This document shows, piece by piece, positions 33,865 through 45,700 of a stretch of DNA of 64,000 nt (positions within the stretch are counted from its first letter, which is position 1; every line of letters begins with the position of its first letter). Both the position numbers and the translations under genes were made by a program. The notes below the pieces were generated by a model. It saw only the letters and a list, made by a program, of their open reading frames with translations. It was not told the DNA's origin and ran no database searches. This DNA comes from Deuterostichococcus epilithicus (lineage: Eukaryota; Chlorophyta; Trebouxiophyceae; Prasiolales; Stichococcaceae), in the NCBI GenBank assembly GCA_033439295.1, contig JAVTLE010000003.1, positions 1,922,001 through 1,986,000 of the forward strand. Direction: 5' to 3'.

Positions 33865-36800
33865 TCACTTAGAGCCGATGCTGTCCAGGTAGCGCTCCGC
33901 CGTCAGCACGCAGGCGTCGTCCTGCAGCGAGTTGGCGGTGCGCAGCTGCATCGCCAGCCCCATCGGCAGCCCTGCAGCCCGCACATCAAGCACGCTGATG
34001 GGCGGTTGGTGCAACAAGGACACGCACGCTGAACGTCATCTCCTCTGGAGGGTGATCAAACAACCATGCATGCAACTTATCAAAGGCGCCCGAGGTCAGT
34101 AGGTAGAATCGCTGTTGCAAAGGAGCCTTGCTGATCGTGACTGCCGCCAGCGCAGCGGGACAGGTCAGATTGCGATGTGAAGTGGGTGCAGCGGCAGGAG
34201 CATTGCCAGCTGCCGTAGAAAGTCGCGCACCTGGCGGCAGATCCCGGCCGGCGACCTGCAGCCGGCCGTGGCGATCGAGCGCGGGTGGCGCGTCCGGCGC
34301 TTGGCAGCGCAGATCCGGCTCGATGCCCACCTGCACAATGCGTGCGCAGTCTGCGGGCCTGAACGTTGGGCTCGGGCCGGTTGAATTCCTTCACAGGCGG
34401 AAATTACAACCACGGGACATGCTGAAAAAAGAGGAAGATCCAGACGTTGCTGGCCGCGGTTGAATTCCTTCACAGGCGGAGATTACAACCACGGGACATG
34501 CTGAAAAAAGAGGAAGATCCAGACATTGCTGGCCGCGCTGTCCTTGGAGCAAAGGGCAAATGTAGTAAGTGCAGCGCACCTTGTCGATGTCCACCAGGGC
34601 CGGCGTTTTGTAGCGGGCGACGGTGACGAAAAGCGCCGAGCCGTCAGCCAACTCGAACACATTCTGAATCTGCAGCACAACTAACATCCTGTCTAGCCGT
34701 GCTCCTCTGTGGACGGCGATTGTCACAAGGCTCCTGCCAGCGGTCGCAATCTAAGACCGCAGCTGCTAGTAGGTGTGAAGCCAAAGGTAAGTGCATGCAA
34801 CAGCCCCAAGAATGTTGGTGCCAGCTTCAGAACTCTTCAGCAGCAGCACTCCAAAGCTCCAGGGTGAGGCAGCACTCCCAGAAGCGTATAGCAGAAATCC
34901 TGCACCTTGCCCTTGCCGTAGGTCTTCTGGTCGCCGATCAGCACAGCGCGGTGGCCATTGTCCCGCAGCGCGCCGGCCAGGATCTCAGATGCCGATGCCG
35001 ACTGACCGTCCACAAGCAGCGCCAGCGGCTGCTTGGTGACCGCGTGGCTGCTGGACAGCACCACCTTCTGCATGATGCGCTTCGGCGGCGGCGCCGCCGT
35101 GGCGGTCAGGCTGTCTGGCAGCGCGCTTGCCGGCAGCGCCGCCGGCGCGCGGCCAGTGACGTTGAAGACCTGCAGCAGCAGGGCAGCATCAGCATCGGCA
35201 GGCGGCCGCGGGCTGCAAGCACTGATGCCATCCTTTAAAACACATGTAGTTCGCCTCACAAAGGCCACAGCTGCTGAGATGCACCAAGCCGCAGCGTGCA
35301 GCTTTCATCAAGCCGAGAAGAAGGCTCACGGGGGCGGGGGCGTCCAGGAAGAGGCGGGCCACGTCGACGCCGGCGCGCACCAAGCCGCCAGGGTTCTGCC
35401 GCAGGTCCAGGATGTAGCTGCTGGCGCCCTGTGCCTGTGCGGCGATGGAGGAGGCGATGTCAGGCCCAACAGTAGACTCTCACAGCATGGGTGCAGGCTC
35501 CGAATGCAGCAGAATTGCGCACTCAGAAGTTGGCGCACCCGGCTGCAGGGACATACTGACTCGCAGGGAGGTGCAGAGACTGAACAGCCCGGCATGGCAC
35601 TATGCAGGGGCTCAGCTTTCCAAGCTCCGCGCAGCAGCCACCAAGACAAGCACGCACCTTCAGGGTGCGGATGGCGTGCTGCCATGCAGGGCACCAGCCA
35701 TCCAGCAACTCGAGAACCAGCCGCGTGCAACACACACCTTCAGGGTGCGGATGGCGCGCTGCACGTCCTCCGCGGCGTGGCTGTTGAAGTTGACCAGCCG
35801 GATGTAGCCGGTGGTCGTGGGCCGCCCGCGCGGGCCCGGGTGCGCAAAGGCGGTGGAGAACACCGGGTTGACCTCCAGCCGCTCCCGACGCAGGTTCACC
35901 TTCACCAGTTGGACCTGCCGCATGAACAAAGAAGGCGGCCTGCACTCCCGATGCGTTCCCAATGTGGTGCAGACACGCTGGCTGTGTCGGGGCGGGCAAG
36001 GCATGAGAGGGCACTCTCCTCTGGCTAGGGGCACATGGGCCGTTCTACGCATGTGCTCTGGGGGCGGCGTGGCGCTGCGCATCGACAGGAACCAGTCGCC
36101 TGCGCCCGAGGTTGCCCGATCCCGTGCCAGGAGGCGGGCAGGCGTGCAAACCCACCTTTGGCGGCAGCTCTGGTCGGCCAGCGACGCCAGGCACCTGCAC
36201 GGTGCGGCGTGCAAAGCGCACGGTAACGTTTGTGCCCACGCTGCCGCGCAGCAGCGCCGCTGCACGGTCGCCATTGAAGCCCTCCGTCGCCGTGCCGTCA
36301 ATGCTGATCACCTGGCCATCATGAGAGAAGAGCAGCTGCAGGATGGGCATGGGGCGAAAGAATCAGAACCGACCGCCGCACTGCCAGCCTGTGTGCAACC
36401 CTGATATGGCAGCACGGCCACAGCAGAGGCACAGAGCCGGCGCTCAGCAGGCAATGATTTGTTCAGCTGCCTGCCAACAAAGTCGCACCTCATCGCCGGG
36501 CTGGATGCCAGCACGGGCGGCGGGGCTGCCCTCCAGCGATGCCAGCACCATGAGCCGGCGGCTGTCAGGGTCCTGCGCGGTTAGATTGCCTCCATCGTCT
36601 AATCTAGTTCTGAAGGTTGTGTGAACAGCGCTGTTGAGTGGGCAGCGTGCCAGGGAGCCCATGTTCCCAGGGGCCTCGACCATCTGCAAGGCTCGCCACA
36701 GGGCCGGGAGGGGCAGATAAGGGGCAGGTTAATGGGTACTGGAGGCCATCTGCCCCTCGGTTCAGCCGACACAGAATGAGTAGTTCGTCAGGACAAATGC

Positions 36801-37721
36801 TCCGGTCTGCACCGCACCTGCGCAATCATGAGGCCCACGCCGTGCAGCTCGCCGTCGGAGCCGATGCGAAAGTCCCGGAACTCCTGCGGCGGGATGATGC
36901 GTGTGTACGGGTCGCCCAGCCGCCCCAGCATGACCTGCACCTGCTCGTACGCCTCTTCTGCGCTGCCGGCCTCGTAGGTGGCCATCAGCCCCTCCGCAAG
37001 GTCGCCCTCCTACAGGAGTGCATCGTGCTTGTGAAGTGGCATCCAGGCACCGACGCCGTTGTTCGTGGGATGCTTGCTGACGAGACCGACTGCGCATGGC
37101 ACAGCCGGGTGGCGGGGCCCTACCTTCACGATCACCATCGGCAGCTGGCAAGCAGACGTCAGAGAGGACGACCAAGGCTGGTATTCCAGAGGTGGCCAAT
37201 TTCGATGGCTGGTCCTCGGAGGAGTGGACTGAAGATGTCTGGCATACGCACCCAGTTGCGGCCATTGAAGCTGCTGTCCTCGTACGCCTCGCTGACGATC
37301 TGCCACGCCTCCAGCAGCGTGCGCTGCGCACTGAAGACGCCGGGGTCGCTGCTGGCCGGCATCCTGTCGGGCGAAAACCTTCCCCTTAGCGCTGGTGCAG
37401 GGCTCGACTGAGTGACGATGACCGAGACAATGCCCTTGCTAGCTTCGCGGCTCCGCGTCGCATGGTCATCAGAGGAACCAGGCCTCCATGCACACACACC
37501 GACCTGATGATCATGGGTTCCGCCAAGAGCGGCTGCGGGTGTGAGGCGAGCAGGCTGGCGAACGCCGCCGCTAGCACCGCTGCCTTGCCGAAGGCTGCAA
37601 TCGGGCGCGCTGCACTCGCGACGTTGCTGCGCCATGACCCTGCACCCAGGGCATCCATTGCGCTGGGCGATGCAAAAGGGCGCAATGAACCATGCAGGCG
37701 ACGTCCGCTAGCATCTATCAA
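33865..37721 (-). CDS. CTPA: Thylakoid-lumen D1 C-terminal processing protease (CtpA)
   Basis: S41-family tail-specific protease that trims the C-terminus of photosystem II D1 so that the manganese cluster can assemble. Eleven exons chain in frame to 534 residues: 37721-37504, 37363-37252, 37009-36818, 36572-36489, 36311-36156, 35914-35738, 35434-35330, 35169-34906, 34669-34580, 34330-34231 and 33971-33865. The N-terminus is bipartite. A basic Ser/Ala-rich plastid peptide is followed by a hydrophobic lumen signal AAVLAAAFASLLA and a likely cleavage near LLAE. Then come SFNGRNW, LGDPYTRIIPP, a PDZ domain (SPAARAGIQPGDE, VISIDG) and the catalytic core LDLRQNPGGL. Ser about 409 lies in SASASE and Lys about 434 in TYGKGK. 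Their spacing of 25 matches Ser372/Lys397 of the Scenedesmus enzyme. Intron 9 holds a 79-bp duplication. Confidence 0.95.
34381..34538 (-). repeat. 79-bp direct duplication in CtpA intron 9
   Basis: Two abutting copies (34381-34459 and 34460-34538) differ at two positions. They begin TTGAATTCCTTCACAGGCGG in plus sense. They lie wholly inside the intron and include no exon edge. This is a young example of the tandem duplication that pervades introns here. Confidence 0.96.
35648..35690 (-). repeat. Intronic echo of CtpA exon 6 3' edge
   Basis: Shares CACCTTCAGGGTGCGGATGG (plus sense) and the following GCG.GCTGC with the true exon end at 35735-35765. It includes the donor position and lies downstream of it. 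Confidence 0.88.
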
Positions 37722-38722
37722 CCTATATGTAGTCTCGAGACCTGATTTTGATGCTTGAAACGGTGCGGTCGACTGTCTGGTGCTTCACCGCGATGCTGCT
37801 TCGTGGGACGAGGGCATCTGACAGCGCATTCTGGCAAGTTCCCAGCAAGCAGGCACAAACGGTGAGAAAACGCATGCTGCAGGAAGATGATACGAGAATT
37901 TGCCTGCTGCTGGCGAGACTGCCGCTGGGGCTGCTGATTGTTGTCTGGTTTGAAGCGTGCAGGAAGGCGCGCGCGCCCGAAGTCGAGTCTGCCGCAGCGG
38001 TGTCGGGGCATACGCCCTCGCCAATTGCTGTCCTGGAGTTTTGTGACAAGGATACGGCCACGGGGGCAGGGCGCGGCCTGCGAGCATGGCTCCAGAAGGC
38101 ACGGCGAGTCAAGACCCTGGGTGCCAAGCAGCAGCTGCACCCGCGGCCTGCACCGTCGCAGAAGCCTCGGAGGATGCAATCGCAGACCGAAGGTCGGGAA
38201 AGGGGTCGGACAACTGAGCATTCTTGCGCACTTTTCGCGGTCACGCAGCGTTGTTCCTCGTGGTCTTGGTCGCTCACATGGTTCTCCGTCCCGAATGGTG
38301 CATCCCCAGACCAAGCTTCTGAAATTGACAAGGAAGCAGCAACCCATTCACCGCTTACAATCTCGCTTGAACATACAGGTGTCCTGCAGACTATGCCCGA
38401 CCAGGCAACAGCGTGGTTTTATGGTATGGGGCGAGGGTGCTCGAGTTGATGAGGGTCGACACTCCGTGCGGTGGCGTGCAGAATCATCAGGCGCATGATG
38501 AGCCAGTGGCAACAACCTTCCTGAAGTCCGGACAACTGATCTGCTAGTCAGAGCAACTCAAACCAGGCTGAGGGTGTACCCAACGCCTGACCGGGCACTG
38601 GCACAGCCAAAGAATATTTGAAAAGTGACACAAACAATTGCGGCAAAGCGCAGCGGCAAAGGCTACCAGGTCACCAGCCCCTGCGGATTGCACAGCGGCA
38701 GCTGCGATCAAGACTGTGTCCC
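37722..38722. other. Intergenic region between XPNPEP3 3' end and CtpA start
   Basis: About 1 kb in tandem orientation. Frames of about 200-230 codons are open on both strands (for example 37748-38449 plus), but none has a recognisable domain. With this base composition, chance is the simplest explanation. Confidence 0.5.
38355..38359 (-). promoter_or_regulatory. Possible TGTAA polyadenylation signal for XPNPEP3
   Basis: TGTAA on the minus strand about 365 nt past the stop. The distance is long, so this is only a candidate. Confidence 0.3.
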
Positions 38723-41700
38723 TTATAAGGGGGCCAGCAAAGGCTGGGCGTCGCTGCCGACCAGAGCTTCGATATCGGGTATCGAATGCGGCACGCCATG
38801 GGAGATGACCTCCGGGCCGTCGGTGCCGCACACCACATCATCCTCAATGCGCACCTACGGCAGGGGGCAGTCCGTCAGGAGAAAATTGGCAGGGAATATA
38901 CGTGATTCTTCCCCGTCACTTGCTGCGTATCAGTACAATCAAGCATGCAAATTGATTGCGCTGCATCAGGGCCGCCAAACATGCGTAAGATCCCGCCACC
39001 GTACGCTGCATGGGAATCGGGAGACGCCGCCAGCCATCAAGAGAATACACACCCCGATGCCAGCGAAGGCGCCAAAGCGGTCCTCGTCGGGGATGTAGAT
39101 GCCCGGCTCGATGGTGAGCGCCACCCCTGGCACCAGCTCCAGGCTGTCCATCTTGATGTCGCCGCAGTCATGCACGTCCATGCCCAACCAGTGCGCTGCG
39201 GGTTGAGGATGGAGACATCAGTCATCTTTCGATATCTGTGTTCTGACAATCTGAGCCAGGTGGTTCGGACAGCTTAGAGGAGTGCATAATGCGTATGTGT
39301 ATGATGCTCTGACAGTGCATATGCGGCACGGGGTCTGCACAGCTAATGAGCAGGCTCCAGCCAGATGCCGCTGGCAGGCCACCCTCCGACAGGCTTTGCA
39401 AGCACAGGGGCAGCACCGCCGGCACTGAGGCGTCTTGGTGCGCACCCAACGAGTGCGGATAGAAGCGGCGGTGCGCATCCAGGCCCCGGCGTGACCAAGC
39501 CAGCAGCCCCAGCCGGCACAGCGTGTCCGACACCTGTAGCAGTAGTGCAGACGCATTGTTCCACGCTGGCATGTGCTTAGTAATGGGAGCACAGCGGACG
39601 CATGTAGCCAGTGCAGCGACACACATCAGTGGAACAATTTGGACTTTGAGGGTGAAGTTGCGTATGACATGGAGTGCAAGGCAGCCAGTTGGCCGGGCGG
39701 CACCTGGGAGCACGACCAGCTGTGCAGCTCGGAGACCCGCGTGCCGGGGCGTATGTGCTTGATGCACTCCCTGCAGTCGACAGCGTCACAGGCTTTGATG
39801 CAGATGCAGCACACGTCTTTGCCAGAGGGTGAGAGTGGCAAACACGTCAGTAAACCTGAAGCAGCTTGTGCTCACCAACAGCAGCCCGGAGTGGCGAGAA
39901 GGGCACTGCGCTTCATGCAAAACGGTGCCATTGATGCAAATGTTTGCCGCGCTTGCCTGTTGATCTCCAGGACTGCCTCGTAGATTGCACGCTGCTGCGG
40001 CGAGAACGAGCCGCTGACAGGCCAGCACCGTGTGATGTCGCTACTGTAGCCTGCGATTGCGCCGAGACCAGCTGAAATGCGCAGGTACGACATGAAACAG
40101 CGGAATTTGTGAGTTGCAGAGACCTTGCAGGAAATACGTCAAACAAATATTCTATCACGGAGAAGTCTTGTCATTTTGCACACTTCGACAATGCGGTGGA
40201 TAATGTAGCAGGTTCTGTGCGTCATAATGTACTCATGTGCGGCAGATGGGGTGCAAAATCCACAATCCGACGCACCGTGAAGCTCGCAGCCGGCGTCCGA
40301 CTTGATCAGGGCGCCCGCCTTCAGCTTCTGCACAGTCGAAGACGGCACACCTTCAACAACTCCTGCTTGACGACACAAAAGCATCGTTGCTCTGCAGCCG
40401 GGACTGGGTGCACACAACGAGCAATGTGGCCCCATTACCTTGTCATTCCTGCTGTAGTGAATGGTGCAGGCGTCGGCGCCAGACGCCACAATCGGCGGGT
40501 AGGCCACACCCTCCGCCCCGTGCATCTTGCAGTGGTGCTCTGCGTCAGGTGGCATTTTTTCTTTTTGGAAAAAATCCGATCGCAATACTGCGAGCGCATC
40601 TCTCGTCTGGCGTGGTACTGTTGTCGTCAAAACAAGAGAACAGCGGAAACAGTTCGGGCGCCACAGTATGCACAGAGTGGAGGCTGACCGAAGGTGGCTG
40701 CCAGCTGGAATTCGAAGACGCCAGGCCGAGTGCGCTGCATGCAAAGCTTGATGCCCGCCGCCGCGATCGCCGCCGACTGCCGCATCAGTGCGAGCTCCGC
40801 AGGTGACTTCTGCCACCTGGCGCAGCGCTCACACACTCAGCGAGCGGTTGCATCTCGTGCTGGTGAAACACATGGTCGGCGAGACCTATCGGATGGTGGC
40901 TGAGACTTGGCGCCCAACACCGCAGACCTGACTCGAGCTGCGTCACCAGTTGCCGCATGCTCGGCGCCCCCTGCCCCTGCCACCCAGCACTATTTCGTGC
41001 AACCCCCAGCTACAGTCTCGCCTGAGGCGGTGCATGAGCGGCCGCAGCGGCCGGATGGCGGCGTCGTCCAGCTTGGCAACCTGCAGCGCCGACAACAGCA
41101 CCGGCTGCTCCCGTGCGCGCGCCGCGCTTAGGTCGCACAGGACCACCTTGGCGCCAGCCAGGAAGCCCGGCAGCCGCGTCCTCAGCTGCAAGCGCACGAG
41201 AGTGCATGTTGGCGGGCGCGATTCGAGTCTGGCGCCATCGAGAACTGCCAAAAGGAGCCGTCCAGTGGACTGCGTGCTGGCTGACTCTGTTCAGACATGC
41301 TGTGGCGTCGCTTCAATGTGCACAGATCAGGATTCAGCCGCCTAAAGGAAGCACCTGGGACATAGGGAATGCGGCGTTGGCGCCGAACACCTCCTCAGCG
41401 GCGGCGGCGTTGAGGGACAGCCCCTCCCACTGCGCCGCCGAGGCGCTGGCGTCCGGCACAAACAGCGTGAAGGCGCCCTTGCCGGAGCCCTCCGCTGATG
41501 AGATGGCAGCCACCGACCCCGGCTGCCGCAGGCCCGTCAGATACACCAGGTCCGTATCCTGCGCATGAGATGACAAGCTGTCAGGAAGATGTTACAAAAT
41601 GCTATGCTCCAGCCTCCCATCTTCCCAAGAGCCAGCCCATTTGTTGACCACCTCGCTGTTCGGCTCAGAATAAGTGAAGCTAGACGGCAAGAGCAAACTC

Positions 41701-42203
41701 ACCGGCCGGTAGGGGTAAGGGACCACGCCCGCCATGTACTTGGGCGGCGGCGCCGGCAGGATTGCCACGCTGTCCGGAGGCAGCGCTTCCGCCAGTCGCT
41801 GCCGCCGCTCCACGAACTCCTCCACCGTCAGCCCCGGCGCCAGTTCGCCGTGCTGAAGCAGCTGCGGATGTGCGTCGGCAGGTCAGTAGGCAGCGGCAGT
41901 GAACACCGTGCGGCGAACTCGCACGACATGCGTCGGTGACACTGTCGATGTACAGCGTTTGGTGTCAGGAGGGGGTCGAGCGCTGACGAGAGAGTGGATG
42001 CAGATCGCACCGTGTGGTATAGCTCATGCCCGATGTTTGGATATCTTGCTTCGCAGAGCTCACAGCATGCGTAGACGTGCGCCGTGTCGCCAAACATAGC
42101 CCACCTCGGGATGTGTCTGCCATGTCGCCTGCCCAGAGATGACGCGCTTGGATGCCGGCTGCCAGAGTCTGTGCGCCGTGCGCGCCAGCAGCCCCGCTGT
42201 CAT
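38723..42203 (-). CDS. ICP55: Mitochondrial Xaa-Pro aminopeptidase 3 / ICP55
   Basis: M24B metallopeptidase that removes single N-terminal residues from imported mitochondrial (and in plants plastid) proteins after presequence cleavage. Twelve exons chain in frame to 476 residues: 42203-42105, 41861-41703, 41558-41355, 41185-41022, 40816-40689, 40539-40439, 40327-40276, 40050-39957, 39770-39704, 39533-39446, 39195-39053 and 38854-38723. The start gives a short amphipathic presequence ([14 protein letters not shown]), then the family landmark [11 protein letters not shown] and [11 protein letters not shown]. Metal ligands are visible in order: Asp in KSDAGCE, Asp in SSDITR, His in HWLGMDVHD, Glu in TIEPGIYIP and Glu in [24 protein letters not shown] is the usual substrate-pocket block. 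Introns 4 and 8 need GC donors, and homology and phase agree on both. Confidence 0.94.
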
Positions 42204-42719
42204 TCACAAATTTCGCATGCACCCTTTCAGCCCGACAACCAGCAAATGCAGCAAAATTAGTCACAGCACGCAGTCGCTGCGACTGCGATGTGAAATCCGT
42301 CGCCGGCTTTGATTGATGTATCAGCTGTTGGTATCAGATGGGACTGAGCACCGCGATCGTGCGTGACACGTCAATGGAATGCCCAAGTGAACTTGTCGAC
42401 GTTTATGTACGTGCAGACCTCTGCGCTCTGTTCGATGTAGCTTCAGATGTTCTGTTGTCCAGCACTGCGGTGCAATCGCATCGGGCTGGCCAATGTGCTG
42501 TTCATCGTGCTCATTTGATGAGCTGCTGGGATTGCGCACGCTTTGGGACTGTGCGTGCTCTCTGGGGATTGGTTGTCATCATCACATGCGTCACATGGGT
42601 GTAGTCACGGCGAGCTTTCTCAGTGTGCTGCGATTTCCTGCAGCCCAGAAGGTCGCTTGCTCAGTTCATGCCGGGTTGTCGATCAGCGGCTCGTGCAGCA
42701 AGGCAGCTGCGTTGCAGTC
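42204..42719. other. Divergent intergenic region, ICP55 and XDH
   Basis: About 515 bp between two divergent starts, so probably a two-way promoter. No other feature was recognised. Confidence 0.5.
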
Positions 42720-45700
42720 ATGGGAGCTGGAGGAGCCAGTCAGATCGTCCCAGCTGCGGGCACCTCTGGCGACGCGATCGAGGGCGTGCCAATCGTGTAC
42801 GTCAACGGCAAAAGACATGTTCTACCGCTAGGCCGGGCAGAAGCGACACTCCTGCAATGGATACGAGGTACGCCGGCTCAGACCTAGGTGTGTCAGAACC
42901 ACAAACTGCTAGTGCACATTGTGCACAGACCTCTGTGCTGTCGGGGTGGGGGGCAGTTGAGTCCAGATGTGTTTGCATGCCTGCCTACTTGGGCGCTGTG
43001 ATGGTTGCTGGCGGCACTCACAGGTCGCTGTGCGGTGTCAGCCTCTGTGACAGAGCCTCACTCCGGAACCGATGCGTCCGGCCACGCTCCGCGATATGCC
43101 CAAAGACCTCGTTATTAGTGTCTCGTGCGTCGGAATGCACAGGATATCGCGCAGCTGAGGCCTGCTTTGCGAGTGCGAACGTCGCGAAATTCCCCTCATC
43201 CCTCGTGTCACTAGCCGTGCATGGCTTCTCGCGCCTCTTCTGCTGTACGCGGTGCCGTTAGATCACCTGGAATGGTCAGGATGCCTAACGTGGCCGAAGC
43301 CCACTGGTTCTTGTCCTGCACCTGCTGGAGCAGGCGCATGTGCCACGCCTGACAGCGCTCCTCTGCATTGCATGCTACACCCCAAGCTGATTTACCAAAC
43401 ACTGTGTTTGGAGCAGCTCTAAAGATACCATTTGATCAACAGCAGTGTCCGTAACAAGAAGCTGAGCAACCTCACATGCATTGCCGCAGAGCTGGGCCTG
43501 ACAGGAACCAAGCTCGGGTGCGCCGAGGGCGGCTGCGGCGCATGCACCGTCATGGTTTCGGGGCTGGAAGGGCCGGAGCGGCAGCTCACACACAAGGCAG
43601 TCAATGCATGCCTGTGCCCGCTGTACGCGGTGGAGGGCTGCCACGTCGTGACCGTCGAAGGTGGGCAGCAACCCATTCCATCTGCCAAAGGACTGCACAC
43701 AGGCTGCGGCAAGCACGTGCTTGCTGCGGGGGGCAACGGGACTGCGTGGAGCCTGCCTCGCTAGGCGATGCTCTCATTGTGAGCTCCCTGAAATCCGCCC
43801 GAACACCTCTGCTGTTGCTGACCCCGGGGTCGCATTGAAGCCATGGCAGAGCACGCTCGACCAGGTCCACATGGCCATGTCTGCATTGTGCGCAGGCATT
43901 GGCAGCGGGCGCGCTGGGCTGCACCCGGTCCAGGAGCGGCTGGCGCGCGCGCACGGCAGCCAGTGCGGATTCTGCACCCCAGGTCAGCATGTCATGCATG
44001 GCTGCACTCTGATGACGGCCCAGCCCGCCCGCCCAGATGTCAGCGGTCCCGCAGCCCAGGCCCCATTGCAATAGCCTGCCTGCACGTGACATACCTGCAC
44101 CTGAGATGCACAGGGTAGTGCGTGGCCTGTGGGAATGCCCCCTGCTCAATGCATCTGACGTGGGTCAACCCCCGAGTCCAACATACCTTCCCCTTCAGGA
44201 TCTCGCATGCCTGCCCGCAGGCTTCGTAATGAGCATGTACAGCCTGCTGCGCTCCAAGCCGGAGGCGCCATCTGAGGAAGACATCGAGGAGGCGCTGGCT
44301 GGCAACCTCTGGTGCGCTAGTCCCTGGCTCTGGAGGCCCTGTCACATCGCATCCTTTCGTCTGCACGGTCCATGCCGGGCTCAGAGACAGCGACAGCGCT
44401 TCTCAAATGTCCGAACTGGCCGCTGCTGCCCATCTGGCATGGTCGTCTGCCTGATGTGTCACCCGAAGCACGTGTTTGCGACAGCATGTGCCGTTCGACT
44501 GCGAGCAGGACGTCTCTGCAATGCAGCCGGTGCATGGGCTGCTGCCCCATCCTGGCGCCTCTCAGGCCATCCCGCAAGTGGACTCAACAGTCTTTGTTTT
44601 GGTGCAGCCGCTGTACGGGCTACCGCCCCATCCTGGACGCCTTCAAGGTGTTCGCCAAGGTGGAGGCCGGTGCCTACACCGAGGAATCTATTGAGGCCAG
44701 CCTGCGGACGGAAGACGCAAACAATGCGGTGGGGGAGTCCAACGGCGCCGCCAGCGGCCATGGCAGCAGCTGCAGCGACGACTGCGGGCACGAAACGGAC
44801 GGCACAGCGGCGCCAAACGGTGTGGAGACGCACGGTCTGAAGGTGCGCTTCAACCCTGAGTACGACTTATTGGGGAAGCGTCCTTTGTGGCCCTGACTGC
44901 CGTCATATATAAGCAGCCAGACGCCGTCCGACAGTGCGGCCAGCACACCACTGCTCTCTGCCGTCGCATCATTCTTTCGCCATCAACATGTCTTGCCGCA
45001 AGGATTCTGAGCCTGATGGCATCGTTTGCAGGTGGATGGGGCGGACCCGACGCTGCCGCGCGGCAACCCCGGTCGGGGAAAGGACGGCAACAACCCCTCC
45101 TCCAATAACCCACCACTCAAGAAGGACCAGAAGGCATGCCGACTTGTCTCCCCTGGAAACGGCCCCGCAAACCCATCAGTGTCCGCCATGAATTGACTGC
45201 ACACTCACCGGGCTGCCCGCCCGGCACCTCCTGCATACCATTTTCAAAGGCTTCGAGTCTCAGATGAACACTTACTGGAATTAGAGACAAAAGGTTCCGC
45301 CGCTGTTGCGTCCGCCAGGTGTGTCCGAGCACGGGGCGGCCCTGCGACTGCGGTGCGGGCGCCGAGAAGGGCACCAGCTCAGACGACAAGGACGCGATGT
45401 ACGGCTCTGGCATGCCGCACCGCCCGACGGTGAGCTGCCGCGCCGCCTTCACTCTGGCCCCTGCAGCCGGCTGCGGCCGGCGTCGGCCGTGCATCCTGCG
45501 GGCCATCGTGAAACATACTGCCTGCCACAAGACATAAGCTTGCACTTTACCACCGTTTCCAAGCTGCTCTCTGTAATAAAACGTTGAGGTGGGCATGTCC
45601 ATGGATGATGACGCATACTGTGTATGTGCGCAGGCGGAGCCGATCTTCCCGCCGGAGCTGCGCAAGCGTGTCGCGGCCGAGCTGCACCTGCCCGGCAAGC

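Noticed and set aside
37748-38449. 233-codon plus-strand frame between CtpA and ICP55
   Set aside because: Frames of about 200 codons are open on the minus strand over the same bases; no recognisable motif.
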